NCBI RefSeq assembly: GCF_043641555.1
Contig: NZ_JBHZRJ010000003.1
Location: 744,001-808,000 of the forward strand
Source: Saccharospirillum alexandrii_A
GTDB taxonomy: Bacteria > Pseudomonadota > Gammaproteobacteria > Pseudomonadales > Natronospirillaceae
Reading direction: 5' to 3'
DNA: 64,000 nucleotides
Made by a program: the position numbers and the translations under genes. The notes beneath the pieces were generated by a model, which was not told the DNA's origin, made no database searches, and saw only the letters and a list, made by a program, of their open reading frames with translations. The number at the start of each line of letters is the position of its first letter. The first letter of the stretch is position 1. Positions 8,561 to 16,856 of this stretch are shown here, in pieces.

Positions 8561-9571
8561 ATGACTTCAGCATTGATCGACCTCGCCAGCAAGGCACCTA
8601 AAGTCGAACTGCATCTGCACATTGAAGGCAGTCTTGAACCTGAGCTAATGTTCGCATTAGCCGAGCGCAATGGCATTACCTTGCCCTATGCCGACATTGA
8701 GGCAGTGCGGGAAGCATATCAGTTTGGCAATCTGCAGGAATTTCTGGATCTGTATTACCAGGGTATGTCGGTGTTGCAAACTGAAGCCGATTTTTACGAC
8801 CTTACCTGGGCCTATCTGAAACGAATTCACGCCGACAACGTCGTTCATACCGAAGTCATGTTTGACCCCCAGGCACATCTGGAGCGTGGCATTGCGTTTG
8901 ACACTGTGCTTAGTGGCATCGAAAGAGCGCTGCAGCAGGGTGAGCGGGAACTGGGTATCAGCTATCGGTTGATTATGTCGTTTCTGCGGCATCTATCCGA
9001 AGAAAGTGCGTTTGAAACCCTGGCGATTGCGGAGCCGTATCTGGATCGTATTCATGCCGTGGGGCTGGATTCCGGCGAAAAAGGCCACCCGCCGGAAAAG
9101 TTTGAGCGAGTGTTTGCGCATTGCCGGGAACTGGGGCAACGGATTACCGTGCATGCCGGTGAAGAGGGGCCGCCGGCGTATGTCTGGCAGGCCATCGATC
9201 AATTGAAAGTAGACCGTATCGACCATGGCAACCGCGCCATGGAAGACCCGGCGCTGGTGCAGGCACTGGTGGAACGCGGTTATACGCTGACGGTTTGCCC
9301 CTTATCGAATCACAAGCTGCAGGTCATTGACGATCTGAAGCAGCACCCGATTAAGGCCATGTTGGCTGCAGGTCTGAAAGCGACCATCAATTCCGACGAC
9401 CCTGCCTATTTTGGTGGTTATGTGAACGACAATTATGGAGCATTGATTGACCAGGAGCTGATCGATCGGGACCAATTGCTGACACTCCTGGAAAATGGAT
9501 TCGACGGTGCCTGGATTGACGACACCACCCGGGCGGCGCACAAGGCCAGGCTGGCTCAGGTATTTGCCTGA
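8561..9571 (+). CDS. Adenine deaminase (adenosine deaminase superfamily)
   Basis: The protein (336 residues from ATG 8561; an in-frame TTG lies 12 bases upstream) is predicted to hydrolyse adenine to hypoxanthine and ammonia in purine salvage. Metal and substrate motifs of the superfamily are present: HLHIEGS near the N-terminus, HAGEEGPP mid-protein, and the C-terminal NSDDPAYFGGYV. The last motif and the overall pattern match the bacterial and fungal adenine-specific branch (Pseudomonas PA0148 type) rather than classical adenosine deaminase. The gene is isolated, flanked by a structured repeat and a convergent mechanosensitive channel gene. Specificity for adenine over adenosine is likely but would need assay. 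Confidence 0.86.
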   Translation: MTSALIDLASKAPKVELHLHIEGSLEPELMFALAERNGITLPYADIEAVREAYQFGNLQEFLDLYYQGMSVLQTEADFYDLTWAYLKRIHADNVVHTEVMFDPQAHLERGIAFDTVLSGIERALQQGERELGISYRLIMSFLRHLSEESAFETLAIAEPYLDRIHAVGLDSGEKGHPPEKFERVFAHCRELGQRITVHAGEEGPPAYVWQAIDQLKVDRIDHGNRAMEDPALVQALVERGYTLTVCPLSNHKLQVIDDLKQHPIKAMLAAGLKATINSDDPAYFGGYVNDNYGALIDQELIDRDQLLTLLENGFDGAWIDDTTRAAHKARLAQVFA

Positions 9572-9670
9572 GAGGAAGTTGAACGTCTTACTATCGTTCG
9601 GTGGTCAAAACCTGTTTGAAGGCATCGCCGAAAAGGCGGTGGCCTGGATTCTGGCCGATGAGTAGTGACC

Positions 9671-12211
9671 TCACTGGTCGGTCTGGGGTGGCTGCCGGCT
9701 GACCAGTTTGTCTAGGCCTTCGCTGTTGCGAAGGTGAATGTCGATCTGTTGAAAGGCAATTTCGATGCCCGCCAGTTTGAACTCCCGGTCGATGTAGCGG
9801 TTAATCTCATCGATCGCGGGGTTTCTGTCCTGAAGTTCCTTCACATGAATGCGTAATTCGTGGTCCAGTGTGCTGGCACCAAAATTGAGAAACAAAACTT
9901 GGGGTTCCGGCTCATCCAGCACACGGGGGTTAGCCTTGGCGGCACTGAGCAACAACGCTCGTGTTTTATCGAGGTCTGATCCATAGGCGACGCCGACCCG
10001 GACGATGACCCGGGTGACGGTGTCGGTAAGCGACCAGTTAATGAGCTGATCAGTCACAAAGGTTTTGTTGGGGACAATGATGTCTTTGCGATCAAAATCG
10101 GTAATGGTGGTGGCTCGAATGCGGATCTGGCGGACTACGCCTGATAAATCACCCAGGGTTACGATATCGCCGATGCGTATCGGCCGTTCGAACAGCAGAA
10201 TCAAACCGGAGACGAAGTTGGCGAAAATTTCCTGCAACCCAAAACCAAGCCCAACACTGAGGGCGGCCACCAGCCACTGCAGTTTGTCCCAACTGACGCC
10301 CAGGCTCGACAGTGCTAGCACCAGGCCAATGCCGGTAATAATGTAATTAAGCAGGGTGGTCATGGCATAGGCGCTGCCTTGCCGCAAACTGAGCCGGGAC
10401 AGCACCAGCATCTCCAGCAGGCCGGGCAGGTTGGCTGCAAGAAACAGTGACAGCGAGATAATGAAGAAAAAAGAGGCCAGATCCAGCAGGCTCATGCTGC
10501 CCGGGCTTTCAGCGCTGCCGTACTGCCAGATGACCAGCGAGTCGAGATAGCCGAATACCCCCACCAGATCAGCCCAGACCCAATACAGCAGGCCACCAAA
10601 ACCGGTCAGCAGCAGAAAGCGAACCAGACGCTGCGTCTGTTGCCTCACTTGCCGCAATTCCGCCGTGGTATCTGGCAGCGGCTCCTGAATTTTGTCCGGA
10701 TCTTTGGCGCGTTGGGCGTCGCGTTGCTCCCTTAGCACCTGGTTTTCAGCTTCCCGTTGCTGGCGCAGGCGGTTACTTGAGACTTCAATGGCCCGGCGTG
10801 CGCTGGCCTCCGCAATGACCCAGCCGCTGAGAACATAAAAGGTGGCCAGAAAGCGCCCGGTCAGTTGAAGGCTGGTGTAGTAATACCCCGACAACGTCAG
10901 CACCACCAGGCTCAGTGGTAGCAGCACCAGAACCAGATTGAGTACCCAGCGCACTCCGGCCGGGGCGAAACCGGGTGGTAGCTGTTTTAGCAGTACGCGG
11001 AAGTAATAGGCGACCAAAGCACCCGCCACAATCAGGATGACAGGCCCCAGCACGTCATTGCTCAACGTCGCACCCTGTTGAACGGCCAGCGTTAATACCG
11101 CACTGGTCGGTAGCAGCACCCAGGCAAAGCGTCGAACAAAGGTGCGCAGCGTTTTTCGGGCGTGGTCCGGCCACTGAAAGTCGACCTCTGCGATCTGTCC
11201 GGGCGCCAGGATGCTGCGCAAAAATTGCACGACGAACAAGCTCAGCGCAATGGCGGTCAGGGCCGGGCCCAACACCAGAGTGTCGGTTTCCTGAGTGCCT
11301 GAGAGCAGGTTCCCGATGGCCAGCAAAGCCAGGCTGGCGGGTGCTGTAATCGCCGCAGTCAATGCCAGCGCCACCAGTGTGGACCAGGGGCTGGAGTTCG
11401 TCGTTTCTGCTTCCGATGTTGGCTCTGCCCGGGGTGCAGTTGGGTAGAAGGCGGCAGTACCCGTTTTTAACGTTGTTGCCAGTGCCGTTTTCAAACGAGG
11501 TTGCAGCCAGTACAAGGCGATAGCCGGCAGAAACAGCAGCGTGCCCAGCCATTGCCAGAGCGACAGGTCACCCGGCGTCAGGCTGACGGAGAACTGGGCA
11601 GGCAGGCGGGTAAGTTGATCCGCCAAAGCACCGGGGGCGGTGGTGAACCAACCGAGGCCGATGGCCGGGTTGCTCGGTATCCAGAACAGCTGTTCAATAA
11701 TGCTGGAGCGAACCCGGTCAGCCGTCGCTGTAAGCTCTTGCTGGGCCTGTTGCAGGCTTACCGCAGTCACTACCAACTCCTGCAAGTGGTCCTGCAATTC
11801 AGACAGTCGCAAGTCGGCCGGGTAGTCACTTGGGTTGTCCTGTATCTCCCTTTGTTGCTGGCTCACCGTAAACTGTCTCAGTCGCGCATCGGCGATCAGA
11901 TCAGAAAGCCCGGGGTCGAAATCGAAATTGGGCAGGTTGGTGTTTTGTTCCTGGAGCACGCGAAACACCTGTCCGCTGCCTCTCAGGGCAACGATATGCT
12001 CATTCAACGCGGCTTCATTGGTCAGCAATCGGGCATGCTGTCGTTGAACGGAACTCAGCCGCTGGTTCAACTGGTTGGTCTGCGTGCCTAGCGAGTCCAG
12101 CGTTTCCTGGATGCTGGCATTGGTCGTGTACTCAGCCAATACCGACGGGCTGAGCAGTAAACTCAGGGTGAGCAGCCAAAGCCCTGTGCTGTAACCTAAT
12201 TGCTTGAGCAT
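9671..12211 (-). CDS. Mechanosensitive ion channel, MscK/KefA-like
   Basis: This 846-residue protein has a signal peptide (cleavage probably after SVLA near residue 26) and a periplasmic Gln-rich coiled-coil region to about residue 160. Several membrane segments follow, then a C-terminal MscS pore and beta domain from about residue 630. The pore helix and following segment carry GLGFGLQEIFANFVSGLIL and RPIRIGDIVTL, signatures of the MscS superfamily. It should open under membrane tension on osmotic downshock and release solutes. It is shorter than Escherichia coli MscK (about 1120 residues), mainly in the N-terminal half. A cytoplasmic loop near 460-500 is charged and Gln/Arg-rich (RLRQQREAENQVLREQR). 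It is convergent with adenine deaminase. Confidence 0.88.
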   Translation of the reverse strand: MLKQLGYSTGLWLLTLSLLLSPSVLAEYTTNASIQETLDSLGTQTNQLNQRLSSVQRQHARLLTNEAALNEHIVALRGSGQVFRVLQEQNTNLPNFDFDPGLSDLIADARLRQFTVSQQQREIQDNPSDYPADLRLSELQDHLQELVVTAVSLQQAQQELTATADRVRSSIIEQLFWIPSNPAIGLGWFTTAPGALADQLTRLPAQFSVSLTPGDLSLWQWLGTLLFLPAIALYWLQPRLKTALATTLKTGTAAFYPTAPRAEPTSEAETTNSSPWSTLVALALTAAITAPASLALLAIGNLLSGTQETDTLVLGPALTAIALSLFVVQFLRSILAPGQIAEVDFQWPDHARKTLRTFVRRFAWVLLPTSAVLTLAVQQGATLSNDVLGPVILIVAGALVAYYFRVLLKQLPPGFAPAGVRWVLNLVLVLLPLSLVVLTLSGYYYTSLQLTGRFLATFYVLSGWVIAEASARRAIEVSSNRLRQQREAENQVLREQRDAQRAKDPDKIQEPLPDTTAELRQVRQQTQRLVRFLLLTGFGGLLYWVWADLVGVFGYLDSLVIWQYGSAESPGSMSLLDLASFFFIISLSLFLAANLPGLLEMLVLSRLSLRQGSAYAMTTLLNYIITGIGLVLALSSLGVSWDKLQWLVAALSVGLGFGLQEIFANFVSGLILLFERPIRIGDIVTLGDLSGVVRQIRIRATTITDFDRKDIIVPNKTFVTDQLINWSLTDTVTRVIVRVGVAYGSDLDKTRALLLSAAKANPRVLDEPEPQVLFLNFGASTLDHELRIHVKELQDRNPAIDEINRYIDREFKLAGIEIAFQQIDIHLRNSEGLDKLVSRQPPQTDQ

Positions 12212-12357
12212 TTCCCGGTCCGAGCCAAATGAGATACGAATCAGTCTATCGTGGTTTTGGTGAAGTTGTCTTCTATGTCGGTGGTTTAAACCCGATTGCG
12301 CAGCCGCGGTCAGCGCGCAATAATCATCTCAACGAGACCCTGACAGCGAACCACACA

Positions 12358-12864
12358 ATGACCGTGCGAACAGCGCAGACCAAACCCAATTTCCTGATTC
12401 GGATCGATGATCTGACCGGGCCCGACATAGCCCGGTTACTGGAAGAGCATCTGGCGGACATGAACGCCACTTCGCCGCCGGAAAGCAAACATGCTCTGGA
12501 TCTGGATGGCCTTAAGCAACCGGACGTCACCTTCTGGACGATTTGGGCAACCAACACCGAAGGGCAGGGCGAACAGCTCGCCGGATGCTGTGCGCTGAAG
12601 CGATTGACGGAAAATCATGGCGAAATCAAATCGATGCGCACGGCAATGGCCTTTCGGCGCCAGGGCGTGGCCCAGCGTTTACTGCAGCATTTGCTGGACC
12701 AGGCAAAAGTTCAGCAACTGACTCGCCTAAGCCTGGAAACCGGCTCCATGGACTATTTCGCAGCGGCCCGGGCACTCTATAGCCGCTTCGGCTTCGAAGC
12801 GTGCCCGCCGTTTGGCGACTATGTTGAAGACCCAAACAGTGTGTTTATGACTCGTCGAATATAG
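12358..12864 (+). CDS. GNAT-family N-acetyltransferase
   Basis: Predicted acetyl-CoA-dependent acetyltransferase of about 168 residues from ATG 12358. The frame is open further upstream, but those residues do not look like the family and overlap the promoter region divergent from the channel gene. The acetyl-CoA-binding region is visible as MRTAMAFRRQGVAQRLLQHL, which contains the RRQGVA version of the Q/RxxGxG/A motif. A typical C-terminal follows (LYSRFGFEACPPFGDY). The closest recognisable type is the small YsnE/PhnO-like group; the substrate is unknown. A structured repeat lies 33 bases after the stop. Confidence 0.8.
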   Translation: MTVRTAQTKPNFLIRIDDLTGPDIARLLEEHLADMNATSPPESKHALDLDGLKQPDVTFWTIWATNTEGQGEQLAGCCALKRLTENHGEIKSMRTAMAFRRQGVAQRLLQHLLDQAKVQQLTRLSLETGSMDYFAAARALYSRFGFEACPPFGDYVEDPNSVFMTRRI

Positions 12865-12896
12865 GATCTAGGAATAGGAAATTGCCTCTCAGTCAA

Positions 12897-13009
12897 GTGT
12901 AGGGTGCCGGGTTGGCCTATTCGGGGGAGTCCGCAGCAAGGATGCTGCGGTCTAGGCTCCATGGACGGATTCACGCCGACCCCGAATAGGCTAACTCGGT
13001 GCCCAACAC
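12897..13009. repeat. Structured repeat family 1, copy B (inverted orientation)
   Basis: Arms 12897-12926 and 12980-13009 are inverted repeats matching at 25 of 30 positions. The core, read on the minus strand, is the same as copy A (GTCGGCGTGAATCCGTCC, then CCATGGAGCCTAG). It also has an internal hairpin (CCGCAGCA / TGCTGCGG, 12931-12950). It lacks about 17 core bases present in copies A and C. It lies between the GNAT and Gfa genes. Confidence 0.83.
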
Positions 13010-13068
13010 GAACGCCTGGCAACGGTGTGTAGGCAGGGTTTTGGGTAAATCGACCGGAGACAAAAGTT

Positions 13069-13491
13069 ATGACTAACACATTAAATGCCGCCTCTGGTGG
13101 TTGTCTTTGCGGTGCAGTTCGGTTTGTGGTCAACGGGCCGGTGTCGGCTTTTCACCTGTGTCATTGCGACCGATGCCGGCATTCAACCGGGTCGGCTTTT
13201 GCCGCCAATCTGTTTACCGTGCCGGATGCCATCACCTGGGAACAGGGTGAGGATCAAATCAAGCGGTTTGAATTGCCGACAGCCAAACATTGGACGCGGC
13301 AGTTCTGTGCGACCTGTGGGTCTGGACTGCCCTACGTGAACCGCAGCGGTAAGTTTCTGGTAGTACCCGCCGGTAGCCTGGATGGGGACCCGGCGGTGAC
13401 GCCTGACGATCGCATTTTCTGGTCGGAGCGTCCGCATTGGGTTGATGCTGTTGAGGAATCTCCGACTTTTGACCGGTACCCGACTCGCTGA
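13069..13491 (+). CDS. GFA/CENP-V-type zinc protein
   Basis: This 140-residue protein belongs to the glutathione-dependent formaldehyde-activating (Gfa) fold family. The zinc ligands are visible in order: GGCLCGAVRF near residue 11-20, CHCDRCR near 32-38 and CATCGSGLPY near 82-91. The original member was proposed to bind glutathione and formaldehyde, but most members have no proven reaction. A GGAG-type ribosome-binding site precedes the ATG at 13069. The stop codon lies inside the stem of the following bidirectional hairpin. No formaldehyde-pathway gene is nearby. Confidence 0.85.
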   Translation: MTNTLNAASGGCLCGAVRFVVNGPVSAFHLCHCDRCRHSTGSAFAANLFTVPDAITWEQGEDQIKRFELPTAKHWTRQFCATCGSGLPYVNRSGKFLVVPAGSLDGDPAVTPDDRIFWSERPHWVDAVEESPTFDRYPTR

Positions 13492-13509
13492 GTTCAGCGA
13501 GTCGGTTTG
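13480..13509. terminator. Bidirectional hairpin terminator between convergent genes
   Basis: A perfect 12-bp stem (CCGACTCGCTGA / TCAGCGAGTCGG) with a 2-base loop, 13480-13505, followed on the plus strand by a weak T-rich tail. It covers the Gfa stop codon and ends five bases before the amylosucrase stop, so it can serve both convergent transcripts. Confidence 0.7.
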
Positions 13510-13513
13510 GTTG

Positions 13514-15439
13514 TTACTCCACAGTCAGCCAGCGTACCTGATGGGGTTGAAGCGTTTTCAGGTCAGAGCTCGGTTTTGTTTCCAGCAGGTCGATGGGGTT
13601 TCCGCCGGTCAGTAGTGAGTCGATCAATGACTGATCCAGGCTTTGTTCGAAATCGGCGAAATTCGCTAGCACCAGCAGGGTGTCGGCATCCCGTGTTCTG
13701 GTAAAGCCGAATACATGGGGGTTGCCCGTTTCGATGATATGGGTGTGGGCCTCACCGAGTAAGGGGGTCGCCTTTCGAATGGCAACCAGCCGTTGCAGGC
13801 CAGCGTATACCTGGCCATTGGGCGTGTCGGGTTGGTTTCGCAGCTCCAGATCGGCGTCCTTTACAGCCACCCGATTAACCCAGCGGCTGTCGTTCAGTTT
13901 GTTGACGTCTTGTTGATAGCTATAGTCGTTGAGCAGCCCGAGCTCATCCCCCAGATACAACAACGGCACACCGCCAATGCTGAGAATCAAGGCGTGCATC
14001 AGCAGGATGCGGTTGATCGAACGCCTTACTTCCTCGGCATCCTGATCGTTCAGTGCCTGTTCAAGGCCGGCGAGTGACGCCAGTTGCCCGGCCACGCGGC
14101 AATCGCCGGTGGTTTTGTTTTCCTGGAAAGGCACCCCCCGGGCGAAACTGCCGGGGAACTGGCCGGTGTAGAACTGGTTCAGGAAACGTCGGTGGTGGTC
14201 CGGGTCGGTGCCGAGACTCCAGGCGATGGTGTCGTCGAAGGTCCAGCCGATGTCATCGTGGCCGCGAATGTAGTTGACCCAGGCGGTGTCGGGCGGGATC
14301 GGGAAGCGCGCCTGCAGGCTGCGGGTCATCAGGGTGACGTCGCGTGTGGCCAGGGTGTTCCAGAGCATGGCCATGGTCAGGGGGTTGTAGGAAAGCTGGC
14401 ATTCATCGGTGCTGATGTAGCGCACCACGTCATCCGGATGCACGATGGCTTCGGATTTGAACAGCAACCCCGGAGCGGCAATGCGGGCCGCGGCATTGAA
14501 CGCCTGAATCAGCAAATGGGCCTGAGGCAGGTTTTCACAGGGCGTGCCGGCTTCCTTCCAGACAAAGGCCAGGGCATCGAAACGCAGCACATCGGCGCCC
14601 GCATTGGCCAGAAACAGCAACTCGCCAAGCATGGCATTAAATACGGCTGGGTTGCGGTAGTTCAGGTCCCACTGAAAGCTGTTGAAGGTGGTCCAGATCC
14701 AGCGCTGCATGTCGTCGCGCCAGGTAAAGCAGCCTTGGCGGATTTCCGGGAAAATCTCGCGCAAATAGGGCTCATAGGGCGCCATCTGGCTGCGGTGGTC
14801 GAAGCAGAAATAGTAATCGAGGTATTCCTGCTCGCCGTGCTGGGCTCTGACAGCCCAGTCGTGCTCATCAGAGGTATGGTTGAACACGAAATCGAGCACC
14901 ATGACGATGCCTTCCTTGCGCAGTGCCGCGGCCAGGCGTTTCAGGTCATTCATGGTGCCCAGCGCTGGGTTCACCTGGCGGTAGTCTGATACCGCATAGC
15001 CGCCATCGCTATTGGCTTCAGGTGCTTTGAACAGCGGCATCAGGTGCAGGTAGGTGAGGCCGAGTTCTTTCAGATAGGGAATCTGTTCGCGCAGGGCTTT
15101 GAGGTCGCCGGCGAACAGGTCGACGTAGCAGGCTGCGCCCAGCATAGCCTCGCGTTTGAACCAGAGCGGGTCGGCCTGACGTTTTTTGTCCTGATTGCGC
15201 AATACAGAGGGTCGTTCCTGGTAAGCAACCAGCAGCGTTTCCAGGGTGTTTTCCAGGTGATAGTAAAAGTCGTACTGATCTCCGTACAAGGAGCGCAGTA
15301 GGGCGAATAAGCGGGGAAACTGAGTGTTCAGGTTCGCTTCAAAGGCCGCCCATTCCTTATCGCTGCTGGCCTTGGGTTTCAACCGGGGGAGCAGGCGTTC
15401 AAGGGTGATGCGGACGTCGTAATCGAGCGAGTGATCCAT
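13514..15439 (-). CDS. Amylosucrase (GH13)
   Basis: This 641-residue GH13 enzyme closely follows Neisseria polysaccharea amylosucrase in order and spacing of motifs. The nucleophile is Asp288 in VLRFDALAF, the acid/base is Glu330 in FKSEAIVHP, and the transition-state stabiliser is in RGHDDIGWT (394-396). Also present are SFARGVPFQ and VPLLYLGDELG. The enzyme moves glucose from sucrose onto an alpha-1,4-glucan and releases fructose. No signal peptide is visible, so it acts on imported sucrose or is released. GGAAGG precedes the start. The divergent sugar operon and the adjacent LacI gene suggest sugar-controlled expression, although the importer next door is ribose-type, not a known sucrose permease. 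Confidence 0.9.
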   Translation of the reverse strand: MDHSLDYDVRITLERLLPRLKPKASSDKEWAAFEANLNTQFPRLFALLRSLYGDQYDFYYHLENTLETLLVAYQERPSVLRNQDKKRQADPLWFKREAMLGAACYVDLFAGDLKALREQIPYLKELGLTYLHLMPLFKAPEANSDGGYAVSDYRQVNPALGTMNDLKRLAAALRKEGIVMVLDFVFNHTSDEHDWAVRAQHGEQEYLDYYFCFDHRSQMAPYEPYLREIFPEIRQGCFTWRDDMQRWIWTTFNSFQWDLNYRNPAVFNAMLGELLFLANAGADVLRFDALAFVWKEAGTPCENLPQAHLLIQAFNAAARIAAPGLLFKSEAIVHPDDVVRYISTDECQLSYNPLTMAMLWNTLATRDVTLMTRSLQARFPIPPDTAWVNYIRGHDDIGWTFDDTIAWSLGTDPDHHRRFLNQFYTGQFPGSFARGVPFQENKTTGDCRVAGQLASLAGLEQALNDQDAEEVRRSINRILLMHALILSIGGVPLLYLGDELGLLNDYSYQQDVNKLNDSRWVNRVAVKDADLELRNQPDTPNGQVYAGLQRLVAIRKATPLLGEAHTHIIETGNPHVFGFTRTRDADTLLVLANFADFEQSLDQSLIDSLLTGGNPIDLLETKPSSDLKTLQPHQVRWLTVE

Positions 15440-15541
15440 AGGCGGCCTTCCAGCAAAAATGCAAAGTGAACGGGTGGCGATCCACTCAGTCTAACCAGCT
15501 TGGCGCTTAATGTTAACTTAATCGGTTAAGTCGCTGTGTTG

Positions 15542-16555
15542 TCAGGGTTTGGGCGCCTGTGCGGTGCTGGCCCGCACAATCAGTTGAGTGCTCAGCACTT
15601 GCTGGTGAGGCACCTGTTTCTTGCGCAGTACATCGAGCAATAGCCGCATTGCACAGCGGCCAATTTCGTCTCTGGGCTGGCTAACGGTTGTCAGTTCCGG
15701 CTGGCAGTATTCGCTGAGTCCGATGTTGTCGAAGCCGATAACTGACAGGTCTTCTGGCACCCGGACCGAGGCGTCGCGAGCGGCTTTCATCAGGCCGATG
15801 GCCATTTCGTCGCTGTGGCAGAAGATAGCGCTGGGTCGTTGTTCGCGAGGCATGGCCAGCAAAACCTGACCCTGCTGATAGCCTGAAAGAAACCCGAAAT
15901 CGCCTTCGACAATCCAGCCCGGGTTAACCACTAACTGCTGGCGCGCCATTTCCGACTGGTAGCCTTTCACCCGATCGATACAGATGGGGTTCTGCATCGG
16001 GCCGGTTATGGTGGCAATGCGCTGGTGTCCGAGCGATGAGAGGTACTCGATGGCCCGGGCAGCGGCCAGCGGGTTGTCGATGCGCACTGTGGGCAGGGCA
16101 AGCTGATCAAAGTATTCGCAAGCCATCACCAGTGGAATTTGACTACCACGGGCTTGCTGGGTAACCAGCGACAACGGGATTTCAGCGGTCAGCAATATAA
16201 TGCCATCGGCCTGGTTGGTCGGCAGTAAGTCGAAGTAAGCCTTGGCGCGGCCGGTGTCGTGTTCGCAGTCGCCAAGCAAGACCCGGTAGCCTTCGCGGTG
16301 GGCAATGTCTTCCAAGCCCGCGATGATTTCCGAGAAAAACGGGTTGGCAATGTCGGGTAGCAACACCACGATGGTGCGCGATTCACTGCGGCGCAGATTG
16401 CGGGCGGCGAGGTTCGGTGAGTAACCCACTTTAGCGATGGCGCTGGCCACTCGCTTGCGCGTGGCCTCGGTCACTTTTTCCGGGTTGGCAAGCGCCCGCG
16501 ACACAGTGGCGGTAGAGCAGCCGGCGGCCAGGGCAACGTCTTTAATGGTGGGCAT
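15542..16555 (-). CDS. LacI-family transcriptional regulator
   Basis: This 337-residue repressor-type protein was started at ATG 16555 because MPTIKDVALAAGCSTATVSRAL is the standard LacI N-terminus. An upstream in-frame GTG would add 13 unrelated residues. The N-terminal helix-turn-helix and hinge helix cover residues 3-60, followed by a periplasmic-binding-protein-like effector domain. It lies between amylosucrase (same strand, about 100 bases downstream) and the divergent sugar operon at 16857. The palindromes at 16660 and 16808 are the natural operator candidates. The effector is probably the sugar carried by the neighbouring importer, or sucrose; neither can be shown from sequence. Confidence 0.9.
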   Translation of the reverse strand: MPTIKDVALAAGCSTATVSRALANPEKVTEATRKRVASAIAKVGYSPNLAARNLRRSESRTIVVLLPDIANPFFSEIIAGLEDIAHREGYRVLLGDCEHDTGRAKAYFDLLPTNQADGIILLTAEIPLSLVTQQARGSQIPLVMACEYFDQLALPTVRIDNPLAAARAIEYLSSLGHQRIATITGPMQNPICIDRVKGYQSEMARQQLVVNPGWIVEGDFGFLSGYQQGQVLLAMPREQRPSAIFCHSDEMAIGLMKAARDASVRVPEDLSVIGFDNIGLSEYCQPELTTVSQPRDEIGRCAMRLLLDVLRKKQVPHQQVLSTQLIVRASTAQAPKP

Positions 16556-16659
16556 GGTACGTATCTGCAACGTGAACAGGGGCGATGTTACCACAGCGAT
16601 ACCATGCAGGATAAACCGGCACGGACCTGAGTGTTTGTCGTTCAGGATATCGAGTTGAT

Positions 16660-16675
16660 ATGTAATGGATTACAT
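16660..16675. promoter_or_regulatory. Operator candidate, upstream dyad
   Basis: ATGTAATGGATTACAT is a near-perfect 16-bp dyad (one mismatched pair) about 105 bases from the LacI start. It shares the TGTAATG..TTACA pattern with the perfect palindrome at 16808. Two matching sites with centres 149 bp apart in a divergent regulator region suggest a looping repressor. Confidence 0.6.
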
Positions 16676-16807
16676 CCAGTAACAGATTTTCTTGCATAAA
16701 GTGATAGTCCGCCATGGCGTATTTTCAGTTGAATATAAGCCTTTTCGCATGGTTTCTCAAAATAATCTGATGCTTAAGGTGTTGACCTCGCCAAATCTCT
16801 CTGCTTG

Positions 16808-16825
16808 AATGTAATGCATTACATT
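16808..16825. promoter_or_regulatory. Operator candidate, perfect 18-bp palindrome
   Basis: AATGTAATGCATTACATT is an exact 18-bp palindrome ending 31 bases before the ATG of the sugar operon, where a repressor would block initiation. Binding by the adjacent LacI protein is inference. LacI-family sites more often have CG at the centre, whereas this one has GC (ATGCAT). Confidence 0.68.
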
Positions 16826-16856
16826 ATACAAAAACAAAAATTAAAGGTGTTTGTTT

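Noticed and set aside
14084..14989. 301-codon plus-strand frame opposite amylosucrase
   Set aside because: It is a GC-rich shadow frame of a gene with all catalytic motifs intact on the minus strand.
13514..15439. Sucrose phosphorylase, trehalose synthase or plain alpha-amylase for the GH13 gene
   Set aside because: The N-terminal helical region, RFDALAF, KSEAIVHP and RGHDDIGWT in the same spacing match amylosucrase best.
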